64,000 nucleotides of DNA from Cardiocondyla obscurior (lineage: Eukaryota; Arthropoda; Insecta; Hymenoptera; Formicidae), in assembly GCF_019399895.1 (NCBI RefSeq), contig NC_091866.1, positions 5,191,501 to 5,255,500 of the forward strand, given 5' to 3'. Under the pieces are notes generated by a model. That model was not told the origin of the DNA, ran no database searches, and saw nothing but the letters and a program-made list of their open reading frames with translations. The translations under genes were made by a program, and so were the position numbers. Shown piece by piece: positions 1-13,456 of the stretch; position 1 is the first letter of the stretch, and each line of letters opens with the position of its first letter.

Positions 1-1515
1 TTGTTCGGCGTCAATTATTCATATTTCCTCGGTGATGTCCGCGGTAAGATCGCAAATGCAAGGACGCGGTATTGAAAGAAGACTCCACGGAGTGGACTCC
101 ACGCTATTTTAAAGATGGTAATCTTCGAATCTTTATTTTCCGGATTGTCCCAATTTTTAACGCGAAGATATCGCGTTACGTATTTTAAAACGTATTACAA
201 AGTATTTTATTAAATTCTATCTAGTAGAAATTATAGTAAGGATTTCTCGCAAAATTGAGACTTCCGTGGAAGTCAGGAAACAAACGCAAATATGTCGCGT
301 TCGCCGGAACACACCGACGATCCGAATTAGTACGATAAAATGGGGATAGTTTGCGGCGCGGGCTCGGCCAGACAGAGACGAGACTTTCGCAACAAGGGTG
401 AACGGAAAGGAGACGGGAGGCTCGAAAAATAGTGCGAGACTCCGGTGTGCATTGACGCGGGAACCGCCGTGACAAAAGGGCTGAGGCATCCCCGCTTATT
501 GTCAGCCGTGCCGCGTGAAATTCTGCGAGTGTGTGAGCGCGTACGAACATTGGTGCGCGTCCGTATGCGGAAAGTACACTATATAACTACATTAGGGGTC
601 GCAACCTTCCCTGCAGCACGCGCCAGCTGGCTCATTGTTAAATTACTGCACCGCCGATATCTGCTCGACAACGGCGTCGGACCATTCTAACTGATCGCGA
701 ATGCATATCTCAATTATTCCCGCGCGAACAAGTCTTATCTTTTTTTTTAAAATTATTCAGAACCTTTGCAATTACGATAGTTGATAAGAAACAAAAAAAT
801 ATGGGACAAAACAAAAGTTCAGTATTAAATATTTTTTACGCAAGACAGATTCTTTAAAAATATTAGATATCTAAATAATTTTTTAAATAATATGTGACCG
901 CAAAAATTAAAAAAGACCTAATTAATAAATATCAAATTTTACAATTTTAATTTATATTTTTTAAATAAAACTCGCCTATCAAGTATTGTATTATAATTAT
1001 TCAGTATTTAATTCCTTCTTTTAATTATGATATTAGTAAAAAAAAAAAAAAGATATGTCAAAAGAATTGTACTAAAAGTATCTTCAGATTTTGTGAATAA
1101 TTATTAACGATTTATCATTATAAATATTAAAATCGCGAAAGTATCTACGCCAATGGGAGGATCATCCTCTAATGTATTTACACGGGGAGACAGCAGTGGG
1201 ACAGGGGTGTCGACTGGGTGAGATTTGTCACCCTGTGCACAGGACGATACATGTCGTACGCGTTACTACGTTTGTATCACCATTGTCATCCGAGCTCGAA
1301 GATTAAGCTAATTTCACACATGTCCGCCCGCTTCGCGCCATTCACGTACACGTTTCGACAGTGTCGCGTGACATAATATGAAACTATTACTCCGCGATGA
1401 AAGATCGGCGCGGAGGATGACGTACAAATAACGGCCACTGTCATTCTCTTCGAAAATCAACACGAGACCGAAATTGCATCCAGTAAAAATTTCTTTAATA
1501 ATTTAATACTGAATT

Positions 1516-1539
1516 AAAAAAAAAAAAAAAAAAAAAAAA
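1516..1539. repeat. Poly-A tract (24 nt)
   Basis: Uninterrupted run of 24 A. No target-site duplication or retroelement body was seen next to it, so it is treated as a simple homopolymer. Confidence 0.95.
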
Positions 1540-4213
1540 GGCGTATGTGACAAACGATGCGTCACTTTTCTGTTTCCGGAAACTGCTAACGACGCCGGGA
1601 CAAAATCAGAGAAGAGCAGTCGGACAGTTGCATCCAGAAGATGCTAACATCTGTTCGAATGTAGCGGTCGATTAGTCGAGGCCCGACGACGGTGATCCCC
1701 TCGAAACGCGATCGTTCGGTCACGGAAGAACATCTCCCGCCCACATCCTCGGAGGTTTACGATTGCGTCAGAATCTGCATATGTCCTGGGAGGATCGCCG
1801 CATATGTCTCGCGTCCCTTAAACTTTTCCGACGCGCGTAGTTGACAATTCGAGCGAACATGATAGATAGAAACGTAACGAAGGAATAATTTAAATTCGAC
1901 ACGTGGCAAACTAATGAAAGTTGTTAGGGCCCAATTTCGAACGTTCTCTTTCATCCGCTGGCGCGAGAGAATTCCCGAGAAAGCGACGTAAAAATTCCGC
2001 GTGAAATACTTAATCGAAATAAAATCGCGAGGTGCAAGATATACGCGCAAGGCGTGTAATTCGGCGCTGGTCCCTCGGCTCACGGTGCCCGGTTCATCTA
2101 CGCGTGACCCTTTCTGAATCCTCTCGAGGTTCTCGTACCGAGTTCCTGCGAGACTTCGCCGCGGAGAAGAAAGGAAGCGTCGGTGACGGTAAAAGTATTC
2201 CCGGGACCATCGCCGCGGCGGTCGTGTCCTGGCCTGGTGTCATTTGACACAGTCCTAAACCCGATTCGCGCCACCGGCCGATCCTTGCTCTTCTTCTTCT
2301 TCTGCTGCGTTCTCCTTCCCCGCCCTCCCCCTCGGCATTTTTGTTCTTTCTCGCCCTTTCGAACCGCGCGCAAGGTTTTGTCTCAGACCCGCTCCGTTCC
2401 CAAGCGCAGAACAAACGACATGAGAAGCAGCGTGTGCATGCACATCGGATGCGGCACACTAGAAACCGACACGCGCGTGCACGTGTGGAGAAACGCATAA
2501 ATATTCGGGGCCGCCCGTGAGCGCGCGCGTTTCAGCGCGTGCGAAAGATACGTGGCGTTTTATTGCGCCGAAACACGGAATTTCAGAAAAGCTCTGGGAA
2601 AAGACTACGACGGAGTGTTAATTTTTTCGATGAATTAAATGTCGAAACGACTTCGCAAAATTAATAGAGCTTAAATAATTGTATCATATGTGTAATATAT
2701 TAATACTTGTATTCATAAATAAATGCAATGCGTGCGATCTAAATAAATTGGAAGACGTTTGTGGTATGTTCGAGCTATCGCGTATGAGGAAAGCACGTTC
2801 GTGGCCTCACACACACGCAACACACACCGCGCGCGTTCGTGTGGCTACGAGAGACCAGCGATATTGCGATTCCCATAGCGCGATTCAATTCAGCGGCGTG
2901 AGCCGCGCGAATCTCCGTAAAGATAAGGAGGCTGCTATTGAGAAAAGAGGAGGACGGAATTAGAAAAAGAGGAACGCTTAGAAAAGACATTCGAGACCGC
3001 GTCCGGCGGAATCCGCTCGGAAGATAATAAACTACCTCCTTTGTATTAGTTACTTGATAATGCAACGGGATACTCTTTTCTTTTTTTTTTTTCTTCCCGC
3101 CCAGAAATAAACGATAAGTCTTTTTTTTTCTTAAGGATGGTCGGTTTTGAAGCGTGTGAACAGAACTGTATTATGAAACAAATAAATTGTTATATTGACA
3201 AAAATGTCTTGTTATTATTTAATCAATAATTTAATTTTAATTGCAAAGATTAGAAAAATTTCTCTTTTATTTGTATGTTCAAGTAAAAAATCAAGCGTTG
3301 ATTATTTTCTCACGAAGACCATCGAGCACATATCGTAGGTTGTATTTTTTTATCAAAGCGGCGCAATCAGTGCCAGTGGCGTTCAAAATGCACGAGCTTT
3401 ACGATCATGAAAGGTTAATACTCCCACTTTACAATTCACGATCGTGATTGATCAAGCTTTGCAGACATGATCCGCATAAGGCGGCTGGGTTCGTGTAAGA
3501 ATCCACGAAGAGCCATTTGTTTTATGACTCGAGACAATTGAACGGCATTTAGTGGTCGACCAAGCGATAAACTGGATATCTTTACGGCCGCCATGCGGAT
3601 TCTAATCCCTCCCCTTACCCGACTTGCATCTGTGCACGCTCGCGATTACGATTACGGTGCACACCTGCGAGGCGACCGTAAACTAAAAACCAAATCGGAA
3701 ACTGATAATCTACCCCCGATGACAATTTTGCATATTTACCAACGACGCATTTCTTTCTTTTTTTTTTTTTTTTTTTAAATAATTCTGCGGTTTATAATTT
3801 CGATAAAGACGACAAATTTATTCTCGACGTATACTTTACCGACGTGAAATGAAGCTGTATCGCGACAGCATTTCGACCGATGACGTAAGAAAAAAAAAAA
3901 AAGTCAAGCGAATTCTAAACAGCACAGAGAATCAACGAAATCCGAAGAGACAGGCACACGTGGAGAGAGACGTTCGAAGGCCTGGCCTCCGAACTTCGTT
4001 CCCGATTTGCCACGCGTATTGATTTCCGTTCGGTTGTCGCGCAAAGACATGACAGGTAGGAATAATAGTTGCGAGAGTATGTAAACGTTTCGCAGGAGTC
4101 ATCCAGTGTGACTGGTGCATTATTGTAATATGCGCGAAAGGCGGAAGGGTAATTTCACACGTCTGCCACTGTCATCGGGGTACAATCACTCCGGAGCGAT
4201 GTAAAGCCTCAAC

Positions 4214-4290
4214 AGAGGCGGATTATATAAAACGCATGTAGACAAAGGCGCGAAGTGGATCGATAAATTTCTCCCGACGCCGTCTTTCAA
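4214..4290 (+). promoter_or_regulatory. Possible TATA promoter with short first exon
   Basis: A TATATAAAA box lies at about 4215-4223, and a GTGAGG splice donor follows at 4291 after TTTCAA. A start about 30 bases below the box would give a first exon of some 45 nt. The segment sits inside the presumed hamlet intron on the opposite strand. Both motifs are short enough to occur by chance. Confidence 0.15.
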
Positions 4291-5859
4291 GTGAGGAAAA
4301 ACATTTTTCCGTTTACGTAAACAGATATTTTGCGAGGGCACGCACGTGCGATTATATAATTACGGTTGCGCAACCGCGCGATTGTGTCGCGAGTGCGAAT
4401 AAAATGCTGAATCGATGGTTCCGCCACAATGCAGATACGTACAGTGAAAATCGAGGAACGGCACTCGAAATCGAATTCCACGGCGCGTATCCCTAACGCA
4501 GAAGAGCGTTACCCTCGCGCGCGGAGCTCCGCGAGGATAAAATAGACGCAACAGCGGTGTACGTGCCTCGAAACAGCAACAGCATTTCTCGTGGCCACGT
4601 GTTTGTCCATTTCTTTGTCATTCTAAACCGTTTTAAATATTATATGATGCGTGGAGTCCCGCACCATCGGGATGTCGAAGACAAAATATTCGAACGTCGT
4701 GAAATCCTAAGTCTTTGCTGTTATTAATAATAAATAATTTTTTAAATGTGCCACCTATTTATTATGTTACTCAACACTACGTTTAAATAATCTTTCGACA
4801 TTAATACTAATTTTGAATTAATATTTAAATGGACTCAATTACGTGTCGTCGATAAAAATATGAAAATATAATGTTAAATTCTAAAATCACAATGCGTTGC
4901 TTGTAATATTAATTTGTAAAGAGATAATTATTTTATAAGTATTTATTATTAGACGCTACGGAGGAAGAGGTCTGTGACCTCGATAGTTCTCAGCGTCCAC
5001 TTCTTCCCGTAAAATCTTGTGAGCGAGTGAAGTTAGTACTCGAGATAGTACAAGTACAAGTTGAACATTAAATCAAAAGTGCTCTTAGAATCCGACGTAT
5101 TCCTTGTAGACTACTAAAGTGTCATAATGAGAAAGAAAAAAATTCCTAGCCATCGACATGGTAAATCTGTTAATCTATTAAGTCGAAAATTAATTGTCTA
5201 ATTTTTTTTCTTAATTTTATTTGTGCATTATATTAGTGAAAGAGCTTGTAACGCTTTTTGCGTCCGTGTTTAGGTCTCAAAAACTGTAAAAGCGATACGT
5301 CGGACGTCACGATACCTAAACAACTGCCACATACCGCTGCCGGACTGATCGTAAAATCACGTCACTCGATAAATCTTTCAAACTTGTCTAAACGATCTGC
5401 ATACGATATCCCACGCCAATGATTTCTTTCTAAACCGAAAAAAAAAAAAAAAAAAACGATTGAAATTCGAGACCTTATCGCGACAATGCTCGCACGAACA
5501 TCACTTCCTAGACACATCGTTAAATCAGAAGAGATACTGACAAGAAAGCGTCTTATCAGGAAAAATGTTTAAATTAGACGATTAAAGTCCTGAAGTAAAA
5601 TTTTTAAGTTTTTCGAATAGCTTGCAATATTGTCAACAAAAATTTTATGATAGACGAGAAACATCGCATACATAAAAAAAAAACCCGGATATGCAAATGA
5701 CCGCGACTTTTGTTCAACCGATGTTAATTCGGGCGTGCTACGTGATTTAGCAAATGAATAACAATCACGGATTAAAAGAAAGGGCTTCGCGGTGAGCTGC
5801 TTTCCAATAAGCGGCATTGCGCTGCGATTCTCTCAAGACGGCGCGTAAATTACAACCCC

Positions 5860-6049
5860 CGTGCCCACGCAATGCAGGCGCAGCGCGGACCCGACAATGT
5901 GGCAAAGCGCTAATGCGATAGACGTGCTGGAAGAGGGAGGGAAGCGGGTGCATGCGGCTGGATTGCATGAAGCGCGCGCGAAAACTTTTCCTCCTTCTTC
6001 GACGTTGTCGCAACGTCGTCGACGAGAAGTGACGGCGCAGGGCGAGAGA
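5860..6049 (+). other. Possible plus-strand first exon (GC-rich island with donor)
   Basis: A GC-rich island inside the presumed hamlet intron ends in GCGAGAGA|GTAAGTTCG (donor at 6050). It includes a small perfect hairpin, CGACGTTG-TCG-CAACGTCG, near 6000-6018. No convincing start codon or protein family is visible. The left boundary is arbitrary. It could be an antisense or internal promoter transcript, or only an enhancer. Confidence 0.2.
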
Positions 6050-7118
6050 GTAAGTTCGCCGAAGGCGCAGGGCCGCGAGAGAAGAAAAAGGAAAGACCGA
6101 GAAAGAAGGGAAAAAAAAAAAAAGGGAGAAAATCTGTAGAGCTAATTCGCGTGCGAGATAACACGCTGGCCGAGCGCGGTGGTGTGCGCTATCGTTGAAA
6201 TGGTCTCCGTCGAGTCACGGAGGGAGCCGGTCAGGGCAGGGAAAGGCCACTGTCGACTTATGCCAGAGGGTGGTAAGATGATCTTATCGTGCCCTCTCTC
6301 TTTCCTTTCCACCTTCTTCTGTAAGTCCACCTTCGCTCCTTTCGCCGCGTCCTCCCTCCCCCCTCTCTCTCCTTCTCTCTTCACTCTCGCCCCCGCTTTT
6401 TCCCGCCCTTGCGGTAACTACCTTTACGCCCTCTCACCCCTGATGACAATATCGCGTGGCCACTGAGATAACCGCTCATGTCATTCCTACATCGACTACC
6501 TACTTCTTGGTCCCGGCCACCACGGCGGCCGCCACGGCACGAGCGGCACCCACCCTCTCCTCCCACCCGCAGGGACACTTTTATGTTGCACGAGAGCTGA
6601 GTACACGCTCGCGGGCCGATTGTCATCGGGAAAATCTTACGCGCGTCTCGGGCCACCGTCGCCGATCGATGGAGGCACGGAGACCGAGCTTATTAAATTA
6701 CGCGACACAACGGCCGGCCGATTTTACAGTCGCCGGATACGCTCTACCTTCCCGCGCGAAGTCGCGAGCATGAATTCGTTTAAAAATGTTACGACGGAGT
6801 GGCGGATCGATTGACACATAGCATGCATCGTTTGAATTATACGCGAAGGGTTGATCGGCGCGTTCACGTGTGCACGTGTCGTGCATTTTTTAAAATTTTT
6901 TTCAATTAATCGATCGAAGGGTGGACTCAATCTCCGGAATTTTGGCCCAGTTGTTCCGCGAGATCACCAGAACGACTGGCCGCAGGCGACGTTGACGGAC
7001 GAATTGAGCGCCGACGGTCGTGGTGGAATGACGTCGCGGGAAATGAGACTCGCAAAGCAACCCTGGACACGCGAGCCACTCCGAAGGGTGCTCGAGTCTC
7101 CCTTTTAACCCGACGACA

Positions 7119-7152
7119 CGGGGAAGCTCGGTACGTGTACCGAGCTTCCCCG
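7119..7152. repeat. Perfect 16-bp inverted repeat with 2-bp centre
   Basis: CGGGGAAGCTCGGTAC, then GT, then the exact reverse complement. The arms match at all 16 positions. The flanks do not continue the symmetry. No transposon terminal repeats or direct duplications were recognised around it. With a 2-nt centre it would form a cruciform rather than a normal RNA hairpin loop. Confidence 0.9.
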
Positions 7153-10100
7153 CATGTTCGCCCATCTACTCCCGTTTCGCCAAGTACTTTTATCGCGCGA
7201 TCTAATGTCAATCCGTCGATAGAACGTATACAAATTCGCAAATGCACGGATGTGCATCAACCAACAAATAAAGCATCGATATTTTTCGCTCGACATAAAA
7301 AAAAAAGTAACATAAAACGCATTCGTCTCGCAGGAATCATTACGATTTTTAATATGACGCTTAATATCAGCATAATCAATTTAATATCGCACTTAATAAT
7401 TTTAAAGGGACTCGAGATAGAGATGCGTTCGGGCCGCGCGAGACAAAACGACGAGGATCGCCTTTAACGATCGGGCGGTTCATGCGCGGACACGCGCGGC
7501 TCATCCGCCACGGTTTCGTGCGGCTCTTTCTTCTTTCCGTTGTCCTTCGACCGAAGACTCGTTTCCTCGCGGCACTCAACGCGGTGCCCTGCCGCGCGAC
7601 CGGCTTACCGGGAACACCGGGTGAGATAAAGGGGGATTCCGAGATTTAATAACCTCGTCAACAATAATGCACGCTGACACGACGCGTTATGCGCATCCAT
7701 TACCGCGACACGACCGAAGCATGCCATCAGTCTCGCCGATGCTAATTCTACAGTAATTATCGACGTCATTATCGCCGCGGAAGCTGAGCGCAGCCAGCAC
7801 CACTGCCGCGTGGATTCGAGTGGTGCTTTACGAGTCGCAAGCCCGACGGACCGACGTCGGTTCGTTCGATAAAAAGAGTCTCAAATTTATTTCATATTTT
7901 GTACTTTCCTTCGTCTCTTAAATCGCACGAAAATATTATGGACTTTAGTTCGAAATAATATTATTTAAGTTTCTTATTATGCCACTCTCATTCGTGAGAG
8001 ATATTTTATTTTAAAATATTATAAGGCATCTTTAATGTACCTTCAAATTTAGGAATGGTCAACGTATGTGGACGTATAGAAATTAATTATTTTTATTTTT
8101 CTGGTTATTTATGTCGTCAGCGAGATGGAAGCGCTTACTGCTTTGCCTTTCGAGCAATTTCACGTCTCAGTGGTACGAGGAGCAACATGTATTCAGGGGT
8201 TACGAAAGATCTATCGTTTCATATGTATAAAGTGTGCATTTATATCTAATAAATATCTAAAAAATTAAAAATCTCTATTTAAAATTAATATTTACGTGTG
8301 CTGCAATATTTAAATCTGCCAACTGACAAACAAAAATTCTAGCCTAGTTCACGCAACTTTATGTAAAAAAAATTATGACTCGATTCACGTTTCTCGTGCA
8401 CACATATTGTTTTTTTTTTTTCCATAAATGATCACGTTTACTGTGAAACGAAACGAGACGAGCCGCGATTAACAGAGTTTATAAGGTGAATTGCAAAAGA
8501 GCACGTATTTATCAAACAATCGGTTGTTGCAGAAGAAAAAGATGCAGGACGAATGTATAATTAGATGATTAATTGTTTAATTGCAAACTCGCGAGCAACA
8601 ATGGCGTTTTATCACCGGTGCGTGCCCCCAATAACAACGCTCGTTATGTTGTCGGATTAATACTGCTTGGAGATATCGCAATTCAAATCTAAGCAAATGC
8701 GGCTGTTTAAAGTGCAAAGGAATACTGATCAAACTAGCGTACATATGTGTAACCGCAAAAAAAAAAAATAAAAAATAATAATTGCCGTATATATTATTAA
8801 TCTAAATAAATTTAAACTTGAATTAGAAGTAAAATTTAAGTAAGTTTAAATTAATATATTTTGTTAAATGTAATAAATTCTAAAAAAGAAAAAAGACAAA
8901 ATATGACCAGTATTCAATACAAGATTTCATACATTTTTATTTTCTAAGTAAACAGCATTGCTATTTTAATTCGAAGCCTTTCCGGGTGAAATCTTACATT
9001 TATTATACGCATATACGTGTTCCTATAAAATTCATTGCTAAATTAGATCGCGTAGCAGCGGAGCGCTTTGAAAACTACCCCGTCGCACAATCGATTATCG
9101 ACGTCGGTGTTGAAAACCGTTTGCGCTACGTATAGAGAATCTGGCCGTCTCCGTCCGCGCGTATTTGTCCGTCATGCCTGATTGGCTGCATTTGTTTCCA
9201 GCCGGACTGATTGCATTCCCTGCCGGAAATGGTAAACAAATGACAGACGTGGGCAAAACGAACGTTAATTGGTGACGCCAAACGCGCGGAAAGAAAAGCA
9301 CTGACGTAAACTCGCGAAAATATTGACGAGCCGCTTGAGGAACGCGAAAAGACTTGGAAAAAAAAAAGAGAGAGAAAAAAAAAATGGAAAATTCGCGGAG
9401 TAAAAACGATTGTTCCAAGTTTCTGTTATCGGATTCCGCGCAGCCACGCGCGCTTTTTCGAGGAAGCGCTAACTTGTATTGGAAATTCCAGCTTACGACG
9501 CCCGCATCGATCACGTTCGACTCGCCAATGAATGTTTAAGCTACTCTTTCAGGAGTGACGTCACGCTGAATTAGAGTTTGATATCGATACCATCGCGCAA
9601 TTTGACGAACGCTCACCGATGGTTTACGTTTACAGAATCAGTTTTATCTGCGCCCGTCATTTAATTCCTGCACGGAGGCACGAAGATCGCCTACGATCCG
9701 TATCGTTGACATTGAATACGAAGGAAGAAAAGATAATCCTGCCGTTTCATCGTAGCATTATTGTTCATTCGATTGTCATATAATATTAATTTTTAATGAA
9801 ATTGTAATATCAGTATATTATAAAATAGAAAAATGTTTTGTCAATTTTTTTTACGCGTAAATTAAATATATATTTCTTTTTTAAGGATATTATTCACAAT
9901 TTATTTCCCCGCCACATTCAATATTGCCATTTTATTGAATACATTTCTGTACGAGAGCGTTTCGTTCGAGGAACCCTTTCTCCAGATAATAAAAAAGAAA
10001 GAAAAAAAAAAACCGTTTCGCGTTTTGGGAACGCGGGGAGTCTTGTTCGAGAAAGACATGCGCTCTTAATTATTAATCTGTCTGAGGCTGCGGAGGCAAA

Positions 10101-13100
10101 CCGGAGGGGGACACCGATGAGAAGAAGAAGAGGTTGGATATCCACGGTAGCGGTCGGAGTCTCCCGCGGAACGAGAATGGACTGACCTACCTTAGGATCA
10201 TCCGATCTATTCATGCCTCTCATTCAGTCGTGCTCTCTCTCAGGATGCGAGACAAAAGCGGCAATGAAACAGAACTCCCACCCTCCTTTCCCCCCCCCTG
10301 CTCCTCCCACGTGTACTCCGCGCGCTGCGTTTTTTCGGTTTTGTCTCCTCTCGGATACGACTTCCGGTGCCGCAGTTAGATGCGACTCTCAATGGGATGA
10401 TGCGTCTTTCAAAGCCGCGGTAGGTAGACGAATTCCGCGATTATGCCTGCGGTCTGAAGAGCGAGACGGCTCTCTTCTTTCCGCTTCCTATCAGTTTCAT
10501 GGATTTCCCGTTTGTCTCGCGAGCACAATGCACCGCGCAGCAGAAAGACAGAGAGGAAGTGAAGTGAAGGCGGCCGAATGGATATATACCGTCGTTAATC
10601 TACGCGAGATAAATCTCGATATTTGCGCGTTCTCTCTCGATAATTGTTGCTGAATAAGAAATAAAAGCCTAGCGGTCGATTCGATGATTGGGTCATTGTT
10701 TCGCCGACTTGCGAGAGTCAAGCGTTAACGGATTTTAGGCCTCACGGATTATGGGATCCATTGAGCGCGCGTACCTTTACAGTCGAGCCGTGGGAAGGGA
10801 GTGCATTATAAGGTGAACGCCATAGACTGCCACGCGTACAGCTAACTGCCGAAATTCACGGTGTGTTCTCGCGGTAGTTTTTAATAAAATATTACAAATA
10901 TTTAACCGTAATTCTATGTTAAATAAAACAAACGTTTTTTTTTTTTTTCTCTTAAATCAGTATTAAAAATAAAACAAATAAAAATGTATATAAATCTTGA
11001 TAATTAAAAAGTAAACACGTTGCGTTTTACGTTTGCGCGTAATAATTAATTGCAACGCTCGATTTATTGAAAAAGTGCGACGCGTGCCTATTCTCTTGGC
11101 CGCTCTAAGAGAGCCAGGGGCCAGGTTAATAATAAATTCCGCTCAGCAACATGCCAGAAATAAATGCAAGTCAACGGTGCACGCCGGAGGGAGCGGATTC
11201 GATGTTTCCGTCTTTATGCGCAATACTGTCATTGTCCTTCCGCCGGACCGCGGGGGAAAACAACCGGTGGATCTCGTTATAAACATTGGTTGAAAATTTA
11301 TTCCAGCCGTGCCATTCACGCCGCAACAATAAATTAATGTCGGCCCGGTCGCGCGGGCGAATCTTTTATAGACCGCGCGATCCTGCATTGTTAACGGCGC
11401 ACAATGAGAGATCGATTCGCATTTTTGTCGGACAAGCACGGCGATCCAATATTTACCTTCTTCCCAAAAATTTCATTTTTCCCGATGAGGTAATAACGGG
11501 CGATTTAATTCGAATTTCAGAATTGATAGAGCGCCGGCGAATTAATATGAACGCCGCGCGATGGACCGTGATGAACGATGAATGGTATTAAAGTATTAAA
11601 AAGTTCCATCGTCATTCGCGACCGCAGCGTTTTTTTTTCTTGCGGGTTAAACAAAAATAAAAAAAAATAAAAAAAAAGTCCGCGACGGAAAACGAAGAGA
11701 TCGCGGTGTGGTTTGCCGAGGGGGCGGGACTTCCGTTGGCGAGCGGAATGGCGCGAGAGGACGAGCAGAGACAAGACAGGAAAAGAAGGAATGATATCGA
11801 CGTCGAGCTGGTGCGCCCGCGCGAGAACCGCCTCCTCCTCTTCCACGATGTCGTCGTCGACGTTGTGTCACCGTGGGCGACATCAGGGACAACGACTACG
11901 CTTCGTCTTTCGCCACGCCGTTATCGGAAATGTACATCGCGGTCAATTTCACGAGTGACCAATCCGCTGGTCCCCCGATCTCTCGCTCGATTATTACCTA
12001 CACCGGGGGATAAAACGATGCGAGCGACAACGAGCTGTTATCGAAATTTTATTATCTCGGGTCGTTTCTGAAGAGAGCTACTGCCCGGCGGTTTGACGCG
12101 GAGAATATCGCGCAGCTTCCGGCTGAAAATCTCGCCGAGTCGGTTTAGTCAAGATCGGTTTATTCGTTAATAAAACTGATGATTTGCAAGATTCGTTTTC
12201 TAACGCAACTAAAAACAGCAAACTGAAAGAGGAACAGTGCACGATTGCACAGAAGTCATTGACGACTTCTGTGGTATACGTTTAAAGGGATTAGAAAAAT
12301 AATTGCAATTGTTGGCGTAAAAAAATTAAAAGCCCACCCATATGGTTCGTCATGCGATAGGTATGTCAAAAATAAAATCTGTCGAACGGTCGCAGGTAAT
12401 ACCGCGAGGTCCCGCCTTGGCCAGGACACAAGCTCGTTTTGCAACGGCGGAGTCTCGAAAATGAGTTTTATATAGTACTCGTGGCATGGTATGCTTTTAT
12501 TGCCTCGTTAAATAAGTTCCGCGGAAAGACTCGTAATGTCTTCCGTTCTCGTATAGCAGTTTCCAGGAGCGCGATGGAATCGAGTTTCATTTCTGATTCC
12601 TGTTATCGATCACGAAGATTCGCAGGCAATTGCATCGAATTACTGATAAAAATTGATAAACAAAGCTGACTCGCCTCCCTTTAAATCCATTCTAATTTTA
12701 TTCACCTCGTCCCCGGCTTCTCCGAAACGGATTTATAATTACTGATCTATAACTTGTGAATGAGTTAATTTTAAAAGACTTAATAGTTTTAAATAATTGC
12801 AAACGTGCCGTAAGAAAACGATAAAAAAAAGTGCGAAATTTATTTAAATCATAATAATAAAATATGCAAATGTTAAGAAAAAAAATAAAAATAACGTTAT
12901 TTAAAAAAAAAAAAATGTTTCTAGAATCATTATTTATCCGTAATGAGAAAACGTGTCATACACCGTTTGCGGCGCATAAAGTTCATATGAATAAATTAAA
13001 AAATCGTGACATATTTCTTGAACGCACTCTAAATGCTCTTATTCGTCAAGTAATTTAAACAGTAATTATAATCTCCTCGCATGTATTTTTCCGTCAATAT

Positions 13101-13419
13101 TTTCTATACGTATTTAAAATTATAAAGCATTGCATAAAAGTGTGCTATGTATACTGATAAATTATTTTTTAAACGCACCAAGTGATCAAAGAAAAAATAT
13201 TAACATTAAGTTATTTATGTTTTGCGCTTCTGTCTGTTCTGATTCTTCAGAATTAAGTGTCTATTTTATTTAAAACATTAATGATTCGCCGTGAAAGCGA
13301 ATAACTGCGACGATTTAAGGGTATCAGATTTTTAAATATAAAATTTTACGTAAAATAATATTGTCAAACATGTTAAGAATTCTTATCGTTAACGGTAACG
13401 AGTGGCAATTGGTACTCAC

Positions 13420-13456
13420 CCTGTGCCAATCTCCTTGCCACCGGCTTGGATCTCAT
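13420..13456 (-). CDS. ham: First coding exon of a hamlet / PRDM16-MECOM family gene
   Basis: Seen: on the minus strand an ATG at 13456 opens MRSKPVARRLAQ plus one base, then meets a strong splice donor (G|GTGAGTACC, intron from 13419). Known: vertebrate PRDM16 and MECOM (MDS1-EVI1) begin MRSK-x-RARKLA, and as I remember their first coding exon is also 12 codons plus one base (phase 1). Length, phase and the MRSK..AR.LA residues agree here. The insect member of this family is hamlet, a nuclear PR-domain C2H2 zinc-finger transcription factor acting in neuronal fate choice. Start context is G at -3. A uORF stops two bases upstream of this ATG. No PR-domain or zinc-finger exon is visible between 1 and 13419, so the rest of the gene lies beyond the low-coordinate end after a long first intron. 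Only 12 residues support the assignment, so it is probable, not certain. Confidence 0.55.

Larger units (their letters stand above)
1..13419 (-). other. Presumed intron 1 of the hamlet-like gene; no exon found
   Basis: Everything below the donor at 13419 should be intron if the MRSK exon is correct. I checked minus-strand frames for PR-domain or C2H2 zinc-finger signatures and saw none. The interval has AT-rich stretches (about 700-1150, 2600-3400, 4600-5700, 7850-9050, 12650-13400) with poly-A/T runs, and GC-rich islands (1700-2560, 5760-7250, 10000-10600, 11650-12150) that could be enhancers or opposite-strand promoters. Frames reported as open there are short and unconvincing. Confidence 0.4.

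Noticed and set aside
12248..12273. Stem-loop with 10-bp arms (CACAGAAGTC) and 6-nt loop
   Set aside because: Roughly one such hairpin is expected by chance in a window this size; no terminator role applies in this genome.
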